DNA from: a virus
Strand: one strand, 5' to 3'
Virus record (IMG/VR): IMGVR_UViG_3300036879_000022
Span: 1 to 64,000 of that record
Length of the DNA stretch: 64,000 bases
A model generated the notes under the pieces. It was not told the DNA's origin. It made no database searches and saw only the letters and a list, made by a program, of their open reading frames with translations. Position numbers and translations under genes: made by a program. This document shows positions 31,057 to 39,698 of this stretch, piece after piece. Numbering within the stretch: position 1 is the first letter of the stretch; each line of letters starts with the position of its first letter.

Positions 31057-31357
31057 CGGGTGGCTCCCATCGGACGACGACAACGCCGGAGGTTCCAAAC
31101 CTCGGGTCGCGTGACTTGTGCACGGTGACCGTCACGCCTGCATCCATCAATGGCGCCAACTCCGCCGCAAGACCGCGCGGAAGGTGCCCGAGTTTTTGAT
31201 TGAAGATGTGGAGCGAGATAGCGTTGGGATCGTACTTGTTCGTGGGCTCCCGTTCAACTCGCAATTGCTGGCCGGGCCACAATCTCGGGATATGGTTTCC
31301 TGCTCCCGGATAGAAGCTGGAACCCATTATGGACGCTTGTCTTTCTTGGAGGGCCAT
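31022..31357 (-). CDS. HIRAN-domain protein
   Basis: 111 residues. ATG 31357 has ggagg eight bases upstream. GAGNHIPRLWPGQQLRVEREP, NKYDPNAISLHI and LGHLPRGLAAELAPLM are the HIRAN pattern, a small barrel that binds 3' DNA ends or damaged DNA in SNF2 proteins. Here it is stand-alone. It might assist the SNF2-like helicase (inference). Confidence 0.8.
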   Translation of the reverse strand: MALQERQASIMGSSFYPGAGNHIPRLWPGQQLRVEREPTNKYDPNAISLHIFNQKLGHLPRGLAAELAPLMDAGVTVTVHKSRDPRFGTSGVVVVRWEPPDEPQAVAGEDQ

Positions 31358-31950
31358 CAAAAATACCTCCGGATAGAGTTGGAGACGGCGGCGGAGACTT
31401 CCTCGGCGGTCGCCGGGCGCGGCATGGCGTCAACCCAGTGAGTTCCCCACGGCCAGAAGACGCGGGCGTGCTCAGTGTCGCCGGTCCGCTGATTGAGCGT
31501 GACGGAGCCATCCACGAACTTCGTCTCGTGGATTTCGTCGGCGCGCTGTCCGTAGACATCGCCGGGCTCGTACAGCTCTTCGTAGCGCGGCTCCAGCACG
31601 CAAGCACCATATGCAGACTTCTCCAGCCCGCCGCCCTCGCCGGTCTTGATCGTTGTGAATGCGTGCGTCGGCTCGAACGATGAGCCCGCGTGCCGCGTCA
31701 TGTTGTATCGCTGATTGGCGAACTCGCCCGCGACGATGACCGACGTGAAGTCCCACGGATGATCATGGATGGTCGAAACATTGGGGACCGTGAAGTGATG
31801 GTCCCAGAGGTTGAGCCGATACATCTTGGGCGCGTTAGGCGGCCCGAAGTAGGTTCGCAGAAAACCAAAGCCTTGCACGGTCCAAGACCGGCGATCGTCC
31901 TGCATGATCGTAGCGACAAGCGGCTTGAGAAAAGTCAGATCGTTTTTCAT
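31357..31950 (-). CDS. Cupin-like protein
   Basis: 197 residues. TIHDHPWDFTSVIVAGEF has the His-x-His and later Glu/Gly of cupin motif 1; later strands include DEIHETKFVDGSVTL. Cupins bind a metal and act as dioxygenases, isomerases or binders. Enzymatic role unknown. Shares one base of its stop with the HIRAN gene start. Confidence 0.65.
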   Translation of the reverse strand: MKNDLTFLKPLVATIMQDDRRSWTVQGFGFLRTYFGPPNAPKMYRLNLWDHHFTVPNVSTIHDHPWDFTSVIVAGEFANQRYNMTRHAGSSFEPTHAFTTIKTGEGGGLEKSAYGACVLEPRYEELYEPGDVYGQRADEIHETKFVDGSVTLNQRTGDTEHARVFWPWGTHWVDAMPRPATAEEVSAAVSNSIRRYF

Positions 31951-32012
31951 GATCGGTCTCGAAGAAAGTCGGGCGGCGCACCATTGCGCCGCCCGGGACT
32001 TGGGTGCGCGGC

Positions 32013-32549
<537 letters not shown>

Positions 32550-32654
32550 GGGGGACAACTCCGGGTTGGATGGTCTCATTGAGACTAGATCGTTAACGAT
32601 GATGGCTCATATCCCGAAAGCCGGGAGCCGTCAAGCGGGGTCAATGATTTATTT

Positions 32655-32906
32655 TCAATGTTCTCCGGTAGAAGTTAAATCGAACAACAGCCGGACGGCG
32701 CGGTTCAACATTCGCGTCTCGCGGTGAACCTTTGCGCGATAGCGTTCTTCCGTGAAGTGTTTTTGTTCGGGATGCGCCTTGATGTAGGCGCGCTGACGGC
32801 GCGCAGTGCGGACAGCACTACACTTCGGAGAGCATGTCTTGGAGTTTCTGCGAGGCGCGAATGGCGCCTCGCAGATGATGCACGACCTCACGCCGGGATG
32901 CCCCAC
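32655..32906 (-). CDS. Small zinc-finger protein
   Basis: 83 residues: CIICEAPFAPRRNSKTCSPKC is a compact four-Cys knuckle, followed by a basic helix (VRTARRQRAYIKAHPEQ). Typical of phage DNA-binding or HNH-related proteins, though no HNH core is present. Confidence 0.7.
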   Translation of the reverse strand: MGHPGVRSCIICEAPFAPRRNSKTCSPKCSAVRTARRQRAYIKAHPEQKHFTEERYRAKVHRETRMLNRAVRLLFDLTSTGEH

Positions 32907-33502
32907 GTGGTCGTCGTCTCCAGCGGGACGGGCAACTGCACGTCCTTGAGACCCTCGACGTAGGCGAGGCCCTTCTCGGTCGCGCGATACGCCCAGCCCG
33001 GATGCGCGTTGCGCTGGGCATGCGTCGGCCGCTCGATCATCTCGTCAGCAAGCAACTGCTTGACGAACTTCGTGTAGGCCGGCGATGTGCGCTGAGCCTC
33101 GGGAGCGAACGGCGAGATGGTCGTCGCGAAGTGCAGCATCATCGCGATCTTCATCGGGGGCGTGCGGTAGCGTTTCGGGGGCGGGTCGAACGGGAGCAAC
33201 ATCCGCGCCAGTTCGGCCATCGTGTATGTTTCAGACATGGGAGTTCTCGTTGGTTGGGGTTGACGCGCGGACCATCGGCCTGTGACCGTTCCGGCGTAAT
33301 TGATCCGCCAGTCCGTGAGGACAGCGGTCGCCTCTGCTTGTCGGAGAGCGGCCGTCCGGCGCACGTCAAGAGCCCGCTTGATTTCGACCGGCTTTCCGGA
33401 GTAGCTTTTCCAGCATGCGGGATCGATTTCGTAGGCGATGGCTTTGACGTGCGGCGGGTATGGCATGGGTTCTCCGTTATTCCATTCTTGTTCATCTGTC
33501 AA
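32888..33502 (-). CDS. Uncharacterised 204-residue protein
   Basis: C-terminal part (MAELARMLLPFDPPPKR, TKFVKQLLADEMIERP, YRATEKGLAYVEGL) looks like a winged-helix DNA-binding domain. An internal ATG at 33238 could make this part alone. First gene of the long leftward operon, 76 bases after a promoter. Confidence 0.6.
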   Translation of the reverse strand: MTDEQEWNNGEPMPYPPHVKAIAYEIDPACWKSYSGKPVEIKRALDVRRTAALRQAEATAVLTDWRINYAGTVTGRWSARQPQPTRTPMSETYTMAELARMLLPFDPPPKRYRTPPMKIAMMLHFATTISPFAPEAQRTSPAYTKFVKQLLADEMIERPTHAQRNAHPGWAYRATEKGLAYVEGLKDVQLPVPLETTTTWGIPA

Positions 33503-33555
33503 GTCGGGATTACAGCGTCATGTCGAGACCTCCTGAGCGTCTATGCGCTAGATGC

Positions 33556-33583
33556 AGCGTACACGAACTCGGAACGCTGTCAA
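33556..33583 (-). promoter_or_regulatory. Leftward promoter of the 16-33.5 kb operon
   Basis: TTGACA (33583-33578), 16-base spacer, TACGCT (33561-33556) on the minus strand, back-to-back with the rightward promoter at 33595-33623. Confidence 0.7.
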
Positions 33584-33594
33584 CATCGTGGGGC

Positions 33595-33623
33595 TGGACA
33601 TAGTTAACAAAAGGGTGTAGACG
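33595..33623 (+). promoter_or_regulatory. Rightward promoter of the primase-helicase gene
   Basis: TGGACA (33595-33600), 17-base spacer containing gttaac, TAGACG (33618-33623). The gttaac core also fills the presumed origin region, so the same protein might bind here. Confidence 0.65.
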
Positions 33624-33658
33624 AGCCGACTGTCCCCGATCCGCGTGAGAACTTTCAC

Positions 33659-36013
33659 ATGATTTTTGATAGCTTGGCGCTCGCGCTCGCATACCTTGAT
33701 CGGCATATGTATTCGCGATATCTTTTCCCGATCGCCGCAGGCAAAAAGTTTCCGCCGTGCCTCAAAGACAATCTCGACGGCAACTGTTCGAACGACCCAA
33801 AGCAGATCATCGCGTGGGCCAAGCAGTTTCCCGGCTGCAACTGGGGCGTAGCGCACCGCAAGTCACGCTTGATGGTCGTGGACGTTGACACCAACAAAGC
33901 CAAGGGTAAGGTCGGCGACGAAACATTCGCCTATCTCGACATGCTGTACGGCTGGCCCGAAACCGAGCGCACGGGGACGCCGTCCGGCGGCTGGCATTTG
34001 ATCTACGAGGGCTGGGACGACGCAAACCATCCTGCGCACATCTTCGCGCTCGGCGAGAACGGCATCGGCAAAGATATTGATAGCCCGAACTACTCGCTGA
34101 TCCCCGGGTGCCGCTTTGCTGACGGCACGAGCTACACCACGAATGACGCCGACGCCGTCGCGTGCCCGGAATGGATTTACGACACCATCAAAAGCTCCAA
34201 GACCAAGTCGCGTATCACCGACGCGGGCGAGGTCGTTGTCGAGCTTGATCAGCAAGCGAACATCGATATCGCAATCGACTTTTTGCAGGATGATGCAGTC
34301 CCGGCCATCGAAGGGTCGGGCGGCGACTTCAATACCCTGAAGACCGCGATGTACCTCAAGGACCTCGGCATCTCGCCGACGCTGTCCGTCGATCTCTTGA
34401 ACGAATACTACAATCCCCGCTGCGTGCCGCCGTGGGATCGCGATGATCTGGAGCGCAAGGTTGAGAACGCCTTCGCCTACTCCAGCCTCTCGAAGGCCGG
34501 CGGCAAAACCGCCGAGGCCGACTTCGCCGATGACGCGCCCGAGCCAATCACGCGGAAGGGCACCTACAATATCGAGACCAAGCAATACGAGTTCAAGCCC
34601 AGTGCCGATCCGGACACCGCCAAAGAGAACCGGGAAGCCGCGCGAAAGGGGGTCGCTGCTCTTACGCCAGAGCAACGAGAGCGATTTCTGAAGATGACCG
34701 AACTCATCAATGAGTGGGTATGGGTCGGTGGCCTCAAGCGGTTCATTGAAAAGGTAGACACCCGGCGTCTCTGGGACAAGGAAGCCTTCAACAGCCAGTA
34801 CAACAACATTCTCGGCGAGAAGGCCACCAAAAATATCTCCGACGTTCTGCTCCGCAAAAAGAAAGGCACGATCGCCCGCTTCAAAGAGATCGCGTACAAG
34901 CCCGGGCTAGGGCAGAGGATCAGCGGCGAGGTCTTCAACGTCTATCTGCCCTCGGACGTGCTCCCGGTGGAGGGCGATGTCTCGTGGTGGGATGATCATC
35001 TCGAATACCTCTTCCCGATTGAAGAGGATCGCGTGATGGTCCTCAATTGGATGGCTTGGCTACTCCAGAACATGGCGACCAAGCCAAAGCACGCGTTGCT
35101 GATCCAAGGCGATGATCAGGGTACGGGCAAGAGTTTTCTTGTCGAGATGCTCGGCCGTATCCTCGGCCAGCGCAACGTCTCGAACATCAATCAGACCGAT
35201 TTGCACGGCGACTTCAATGGATGGGCTCAGCACTCGAAGCTGCTCGTCATCGAAGAGCTGCGCGCGATCGATAAGACCGAGGTCGCCAACAAGCTGCATC
35301 CGTTGATCACGCAAGACATGATCAGCGTCAACGAAAAGAACCTGCCCCGGCGCGATGTTGAAAACTGTTTCGGTATCTTCGCGATGTCAAACCATGAGGC
35401 AGCCCTCAATCTCGACGACAAGGACCGGCGCTATCTCGTCATCAACACGAAGGCGACACCGCGTTACGGGAAGGGCTCGCCGGCCTCGGTCGCATACTAT
35501 ACCGACCTCTACGTCACGAAGCTCAATGACCCGGCGGCCGTCGCGGCCGTCGCATTCAAGCTCCAGAACTGGGACTACGGCGAGTACAGCGGCGCGGCAG
35601 CCGCGCCCGCTACGTCGGCCAAGACTTCGATGATCACGGCCGGTCAGAGCGATCTCGAACATTGGATGGATGAGAACCGCGACAAATTCCCGTTGAATGG
35701 TCGGGTCGTCGCGGTCAGCGATATCATCTTGGTCTTGCCAAAACGTCTGGAGGGCCGAAGCCCGCGCCTGCATGCGTCCATCAAGGGCATCTTGATGCGG
35801 AGGTTCGGCGCCGAAGAGGTCGGACAGGCCACGCTCTCCGATGGCGAGCGTCCGCGTCTGTACGCGATCAACGGCAAAGCAGGTATCCTGAAGAACCTCT
35901 CGCCCAAGGCAATCGGCACGATCTACGAGACCGACAGGGCGAAGGCGGGCAAGGGCCAGCCTCTCGACGATGACGCGACCGAAGAGTTCGGCGAACCCAA
36001 CAATATAGCTTGA
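33659..36013 (+). CDS. NrS-1-like primase-polymerase/helicase
   Basis: 784 residues. N-terminal prim-pol (AEP) domain: SRLMVVDVDTNK (about 70-80) with catalytic Asp pair, GGWHLIYEG with the conserved His. Middle helical PriCT-like region (DFNTLKTAMYLKDLGISP). C-terminal SF3/DUF5906-type helicase: Walker A GDDQGTGKSF (about 483-492), Walker B KLLVIEEL, then NKLHPLITQ and FAMSNHEAAL. This matches self-priming replication proteins such as that of phage NrS-1: primer synthesis and unwinding in one chain. Starts its own rightward transcript. Confidence 0.9.
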   Translation: MIFDSLALALAYLDRHMYSRYLFPIAAGKKFPPCLKDNLDGNCSNDPKQIIAWAKQFPGCNWGVAHRKSRLMVVDVDTNKAKGKVGDETFAYLDMLYGWPETERTGTPSGGWHLIYEGWDDANHPAHIFALGENGIGKDIDSPNYSLIPGCRFADGTSYTTNDADAVACPEWIYDTIKSSKTKSRITDAGEVVVELDQQANIDIAIDFLQDDAVPAIEGSGGDFNTLKTAMYLKDLGISPTLSVDLLNEYYNPRCVPPWDRDDLERKVENAFAYSSLSKAGGKTAEADFADDAPEPITRKGTYNIETKQYEFKPSADPDTAKENREAARKGVAALTPEQRERFLKMTELINEWVWVGGLKRFIEKVDTRRLWDKEAFNSQYNNILGEKATKNISDVLLRKKKGTIARFKEIAYKPGLGQRISGEVFNVYLPSDVLPVEGDVSWWDDHLEYLFPIEEDRVMVLNWMAWLLQNMATKPKHALLIQGDDQGTGKSFLVEMLGRILGQRNVSNINQTDLHGDFNGWAQHSKLLVIEELRAIDKTEVANKLHPLITQDMISVNEKNLPRRDVENCFGIFAMSNHEAALNLDDKDRRYLVINTKATPRYGKGSPASVAYYTDLYVTKLNDPAAVAAVAFKLQNWDYGEYSGAAAAPATSAKTSMITAGQSDLEHWMDENRDKFPLNGRVVAVSDIILVLPKRLEGRSPRLHASIKGILMRRFGAEEVGQATLSDGERPRLYAINGKAGILKNLSPKAIGTIYETDRAKAGKGQPLDDDATEEFGEPNNIA

Positions 36014-36028
36014 AACAGGTAGCTGCCT

Positions 36029-36733
36029 ATGGTAGACGAAGTTCGCGACTGTAGCTCAATGTTAGAGCACCCCGGGTCCACTGGGGAAGATGGCGGTGCA
36101 ATTCCGACCCGGTCGCTCCATATCAAACAAATCCCCGTTGCCCAAGCCCGTGCGTTCATCAAGATGTGGCACAGTCGTTTGCCCAATTGCGATGGGCCTT
36201 TCAAGATCGCGTTTGGGGCGTTCGATCAGGGCGGCTACCTCATGGCGGCTGCACTCTGGCATAACTGCTCAGCGCGAAACCTCCCGCAAGACTGGACTGA
36301 GTTGCGGCGCATGGCTGTCGCCAGCATGTACGCGCCACCGAATACGGCGTCCATCATGATCGGCCAAATGGTCAGATGGTTCAAGAGAGAAGGCAAAGCG
36401 ACAACGCTCGTCTCTTATCAGGACCTCGGTGAAGGCGCCCCTAACTCAGTAGGGTTCGTCAAGCATACCGGCACGATCTACAAAGCAACTAATTGGACCC
36501 CGGTAGCGATCAGCCGTCCGCGTCTTCGAACCCGCACAGTAGCGGATCAAGATTGGGTCAAGAATGGTCGGAAGGTGTACCGCCGTAATGACAAAAACCT
36601 CACGCCGGAGGGGACGACCGACGCTATCGCATCCGCGAAAGTCCGTTGGCAGTACAGCTTGCGAGGCGAGAAGTTCACTGCCCTGACCCCGGAGCAGATC
36701 GAGGCCGCCCGAAGGATGAAGCCGACCAAATAG
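36029..36733 (+). CDS. XF1762/Mom-like acyltransferase-fold protein
   Basis: 234 residues from ATG 36029, but the first ~31 codons are the DNA of a tRNA-like sequence and match nothing. From about residue 32: HIKQIPVAQARAFIKMWHSR, KIAFGAFDQGGYLMAAALW, WTELRRMAVASMYAPPN, TLVSYQDLGEG and GTIYKATNWTP follow the GNAT-like phage family that includes Mom relatives. Mom modifies adenine in phage DNA; for this family member the function is not proven. No ATG/GTG/TTG lies near the conserved start, so the true start is uncertain. Confidence 0.7.
   Translation: MVDEVRDCSSMLEHPGSTGEDGGAIPTRSLHIKQIPVAQARAFIKMWHSRLPNCDGPFKIAFGAFDQGGYLMAAALWHNCSARNLPQDWTELRRMAVASMYAPPNTASIMIGQMVRWFKREGKATTLVSYQDLGEGAPNSVGFVKHTGTIYKATNWTPVAISRPRLRTRTVADQDWVKNGRKVYRRNDKNLTPEGTTDAIASAKVRWQYSLRGEKFTALTPEQIEAARRMKPTK
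36045..36120 (+). tRNA. tRNA-like sequence, probably tRNA-Gly (TCC)
   Basis: 76 nt with CCA and U73 (as glycine tRNAs have). Acceptor GCGACTG/CGGTCGC, D arm GCTC-AATGTTA-GAGC, anticodon arm CCCCG-GGTCCAC-TGGGG (TCC, but G33), T arm GGCGG-TGCAATT-CCGAC with one mismatch and one extra base. Lies in sense orientation within the start of the next gene. Confidence 0.6.
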
Positions 36734-36742
36734 TTAACATCC

Positions 36743-36809
36743 CGCCGGCGAAAAAGTCGCTCGCCGGCGAAAATAACGCTTGACGCTCGCCGGCGAACGC
36801 GTGTATGGG
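36743..36809 (+). promoter_or_regulatory. Promoter with three CGCCGGCG operator-like sites
   Basis: Palindrome CGCCGGCG at 36743-36750, 36762-36769 and 36788-36795, each followed by aa. The third lies between TTGACG (36780-36785) and TATGGG (36804-36809), where a bound repressor would block polymerase. A cccacg/cgtggg hairpin follows in the leader. Confidence 0.75.
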
Positions 36810-36871
36810 TATTCTCATGAGGCAACCCCACGCCTACGTGGGACCCTCTCAAAAAGAGAAAGTCCCTCAAG

Positions 36872-37870
36872 ATGACAGTACGTGTTGTTCAGGCCAAGTG
36901 GTCTAAGAAACAGATGCTCGCCCTCCCGGAGTGGGAAGGTCAGCGCGATACCGACAAGCGGGTTGCGAAGTACCTCGCGCGCAAGGATTTTGATGCGACG
37001 AACGCAACCATCAAGACTGGATGGGCGACCGTGGTCGTAGGCGGCGAAGAGAGCCGGATTAACGGCAACACTCGCGCGCACGTCATGAACCATATGCCTC
37101 TCGACGAAGCCGAGATGACGGTACGGCGCAAGGACTTCGCCAAGCACTTCCCCGAAGAAGTGCTCGGCGACAAGTACATTTGCTCAACGAAGGAGGAAGC
37201 TCAGGAAATGTATAACAGCATTGACAACACTTCTTCGAGCAAGGGCGCAGCGGACAAGCTGACTTCTGCATTCAAGGCTTGCGGAGTTGGCGTGCGGTCG
37301 AAGATGTACAGGTCAGGGCGCGGTACGTCCGGTCTTGCTCTCGCATGGCGGGCGTTACTCGGTCAGGCTTCCAATTCCGCCTGTTGGCGGACCGAGACCA
37401 TGGTCACTGAGTTCATTCATGAGCTTCGGCTTTTGGATAAGCTCATGTCCGACAATAACGTTCCGGCCAATAGCCGGGTCGTATCCTATCCCGGCTTTCA
37501 GATGGCCGTGCTGCTCACGCTCTACCGCGCTCGTTTAACCCCGCACAAGCGGGGCGATGGCGAGAGCGTTGATGAGGTCTACAAGTTCTGGGACACCGTC
37601 ATCAAGTACGAAGGGGAGATTATCGTCGCCGGGAGCGATCTCGTGTCGAAGTCCCCCGTGATCAAGATGTGGACGATGGTCAACGACGATGTTCTTGCTG
37701 CGTCCGACGACAAGACACAGTCGCGGGAGACGTGGTATGAGGTCGGAGCCAAGGCGCTCAGCCTCTTCTTGCGCCGCCGTGAGGCGTCAGTTGACAGGCC
37801 GTCCCATAAGAAGGTGGTTATCGAAACCTTCTTCCCCTGTCTCGTGGAAGCTCAGGCCGAAGCGGCCTGA
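36872..37870 (+). CDS. Uncharacterised 332-residue protein with ParB-like INGNTR motif
   Basis: VVGGEESRINGNTRAHVMN (about residues 52-70) resembles the ParB-type strand plus D/N-G-N-T-R loop. The rest is helical (AADKLTSAFKACGVGV, GFQMAVLLTLYRARL) and unrecognised. Single-gene transcript between an operator-rich promoter and a terminator, so it is regulated on its own. Possibly a DNA-binding or CTP-using regulator; unproven. Confidence 0.65.
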   Translation: MTVRVVQAKWSKKQMLALPEWEGQRDTDKRVAKYLARKDFDATNATIKTGWATVVVGGEESRINGNTRAHVMNHMPLDEAEMTVRRKDFAKHFPEEVLGDKYICSTKEEAQEMYNSIDNTSSSKGAADKLTSAFKACGVGVRSKMYRSGRGTSGLALAWRALLGQASNSACWRTETMVTEFIHELRLLDKLMSDNNVPANSRVVSYPGFQMAVLLTLYRARLTPHKRGDGESVDEVYKFWDTVIKYEGEIIVAGSDLVSKSPVIKMWTMVNDDVLAASDDKTQSRETWYEVGAKALSLFLRRREASVDRPSHKKVVIETFFPCLVEAQAEAA

Positions 37871-37918
37871 TACCTACTCCTACTCGGAGCCGGTCGCGAA
37901 TGACCGAGTGGCTAAACA

Positions 37919-37954
37919 GCGCGCCGGGGTCTCCGCCTCGGCGCGCATCTTATT
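37919..37954 (+). terminator. Terminator after 36872-37870
   Basis: gcgcgccg (37919-37926) / cggcgcgc (37939-37946), 12-base loop, then atcttatt. Confidence 0.75.
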
Positions 37955-37958
37955 GTGC

Positions 37959-37987
37959 TTGACACCTTCCGTTCCCGTGCGTAGGCT
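37959..37987 (+). promoter_or_regulatory. Promoter for a non-coding transcript
   Basis: TTGACA (37959-37964), 17-base spacer, TAGGCT (37982-37987). No protein gene follows before the tmRNA. Confidence 0.75.
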
Positions 37988-37993
37988 TCTCAC

Positions 37994-38200
37994 GTGCAGT
38001 GGCCGGAAGACGTAACCCCCGAAGTGTTCTAGACGCGGACAGGGGAACAGCCGGCGCCCCGCTAATCCCGAGGGCAAGACGTGTGACGAGAGACGCGGCG
38101 ACCCGGTTGCTGATCAGATCGGACCTCTACGCACTCAATCACATTCATCGGGGGACGAACCAACGTTGCGGCCTCGCGAACCGCCTGCACATTTCTCCCT
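37994..38200 (+). other. Possible small RNA between two promoters
   Basis: About 200 GC-rich bases start at a good promoter but contain no convincing reading frame, tRNA or terminator. They may form a separate RNA or read through into the tmRNA. Confidence 0.35.
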
Positions 38201-38201
38201 C

Positions 38202-38230
38202 TTGACACGCCTCACACATCGGTCTAGTCT
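38202..38230 (+). promoter_or_regulatory. tmRNA promoter
   Basis: TTGACA (38202-38207), 17-base spacer, TAGTCT (38225-38230); start expected near 38237. Confidence 0.85.
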
Positions 38231-38236
38231 TCGGGT

Positions 38237-38631
38237 GCGATCGATACAACGGACGAGGCTTTGGCCCTCACGTACCAAGGTGCGCAAAGAGGGATGGGTA
38301 GCGAGCGGTTGACCAATCGAGCGTGATGGTTCTGAATGTTGAGACGGACTGCGGTCAGACCCGGGGGCAGTACCCGGCGCCTCCACCACGAGCAGCGCGA
38401 TGAGGCATGGATGCCTTGCACTAAATGTGCGTACACCCCTCGGGGAACACGCGCTGCTTCTGATGGGGGCGACACAGGATCGATGGACGCTCGGAAAGTC
38501 TCGAAAGTGAACTCGGCGTGATCTGCCGCGATCGGATCAAACACCTAAATGACAACGACAACTTTGTCATGGATCAGCGCCTCGCGGCGTAACGTTCCGG
38601 GGTTGGTCGCCTAGCAACAGAAAGACCCCAG
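38237..38631 (+). ncRNA. ssrA: Circularly permuted two-piece tmRNA
   Basis: The acceptor piece comes first and ends CGCCTCC-A-CCA (38378-38388), preceded by a T-arm-like ccggg-ggcagta-cccgg. After 76 bases, whose ends pair as gcagcgcg/cgcgctgc, the coding piece begins GGGGGCG (38465-38471). GGGGGCG pairs with CGCCTCC and includes the G3-U70 alanine identity pair. A reading frame at 38551-38592 encodes DNDNFVMDQRLAA and stops with taa. It rescues stalled ribosomes and tags the product for ClpXP. The permuted order and NDNF...AA tag are typical of alphaproteobacteria. Mature ends are not determined. Confidence 0.9.
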
Positions 38632-38667
38632 ACGCCCTAGCCGCAAGGCTGGGGCGTTTTGCTTTAT
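38632..38667 (+). terminator. tmRNA terminator
   Basis: acgccctagcc-gcaa-ggctggggcgt, 11-bp stem (one G-U), then ttttgcttta. Confidence 0.92.
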
Positions 38668-38707
38668 AGTGGGTTCATTCAAGCAGCCGTGGCCCGGTAT
38701 CAACCCA

Positions 38708-39196
38708 TTAAAAGGGGATGTCTTCTGGGGGCGGCGTCTTGGACCGCGCTGGGCGGACCGGAGAACGCGCTGTACGCCTATTCTGGGAGGGGGTCGCCCA
38801 TTCGAGGTTGTCCCGCCGGCAATTCAGGCTGTCGCCGTCGCCGTGGTCGCCCATGACGTGCTTTCCGCAGGGTGGGAGCTTCATTGAGCGGACCAAGATT
38901 TCCTTGTGGAGATAGAGCTTGATCCGGCGCGGACCGGCATGGGTCGAGCGCGTCGCATACGCTTTGCGTTTGTGCCGGTCCCACGTGATCTGCCACTTCC
39001 ACTGAAGCGCCCACGCATAGTCCTCGAATGAGACCGTGGCGTAAATGCCTGCCTCAACGTCGAGCCAAATGCGGTGTTCAATAGTAGTAGTGCGGAGGGA
39101 GGCATCCGACGCTGATGAAGCCGGGTCGGCCACTGGCTTCGATCCATCGCCATGCAATGGCGAGGCCACAACGATCGGCCGGGACTGTTCGCTCAT
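38708..39196 (-). CDS. HNH endonuclease
   Basis: 162 residues from ATG 39196. VMGDHGDGDSLNCRRDNLEW followed by ATPSQNRR is the HNH pattern of phage homing-type enzymes (D-H...L-x-N-R-x-x-N-L-x-x-A-T). N-terminal part has YATVSFEDYAWALQWKW, a typical substrate-strand region. Free-standing HNH genes nick or cut DNA and spread by homing; this one sits at the end of the leftward operon beside the tmRNA terminator. Confidence 0.8.
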   Translation of the reverse strand: MSEQSRPIVVASPLHGDGSKPVADPASSASDASLRTTTIEHRIWLDVEAGIYATVSFEDYAWALQWKWQITWDRHKRKAYATRSTHAGPRRIKLYLHKEILVRSMKLPPCGKHVMGDHGDGDSLNCRRDNLEWATPSQNRRTARSPVRPARSKTPPPEDIPF

Positions 39197-39245
39197 AGCA
39201 AGGGGCTTCCCAGTCGGCGTGGTAGGTGAAGACATAGGCGTGCAT
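39078..39245 (-). CDS. Uncharacterised 55-residue protein
   Basis: MHAYVFTYHADWEAPCYERT..., ending HYYY. It overlaps the HNH gene's N-terminus in another frame by 119 bases, so one of the two starts may be wrong. Confidence 0.45.
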   Translation of the reverse strand: MHAYVFTYHADWEAPCYERTVPADRCGLAIAWRWIEASGRPGFISVGCLPPHYYY

Positions 39246-39246
39246 G

Positions 39247-39429
39247 TCACGCAACGCGGAAGAGGATGATATTGTCGGGGAGTTCTTCTCCCGGGTCGGG
39301 GTCACCGTCATCGAAGCCCTCTATCAACAGAACCATGCAAGCCAAAGTCTTGACCGCGAACGTGTCGCCGCCGATCGCGCGACGCTCCAGCTCATTGACG
39401 TGAGCAACGATGTCTTGGCGGGTGCTCAT
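39247..39429 (-). CDS. Uncharacterised 60-residue protein
   Basis: Coupled to the upstream stop by ATGA. Helical (MSTRQDIVAHVNELERRA) with an acidic tail. No family recognised. Confidence 0.6.
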   Translation of the reverse strand: MSTRQDIVAHVNELERRAIGGDTFAVKTLACMVLLIEGFDDGDPDPGEELPDNIILFRVA

Positions 39430-39698
39430 TCCAGCGACTTGAGCCATTCTCTGGCCTCTTCGAGACTGATCTCGGTATGGCCGCGACTGGCGAGGAACCG
39501 ACGCTGACGAGGCGTGGCCTCCATGTCAATATAGCGCAGCTTCTCGGGATCGTATCCGCGCAGGATTTCCACATCCTCGTCGCGCTCGACGATCATGAGT
39601 GTGCGCCGCGCGGCCGTGCTGGGATAGTCGAGATCAGTGATCGCGCGAGCGTAGCGGGCGCCTCGGCCGAGGCAGACGATGCGCTTGAGGTCACTCAT
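39426..39698 (-). CDS. Uncharacterised 90-residue protein
   Basis: LKRIVCLGRGARYARAI start, then a charged helical half ending EEAREWLKSLE. No family recognised. Confidence 0.65.
   Translation of the reverse strand: MSDLKRIVCLGRGARYARAITDLDYPSTAARRTLMIVERDEDVEILRGYDPEKLRYIDMEATPRQRRFLASRGHTEISLEEAREWLKSLE

Noticed and set aside
37880-37950. Type II tRNA after the 36872 gene
   Set aside because: The ccgagtggc looks like a D arm, but no matching acceptor or T arm exists; it is a terminator.
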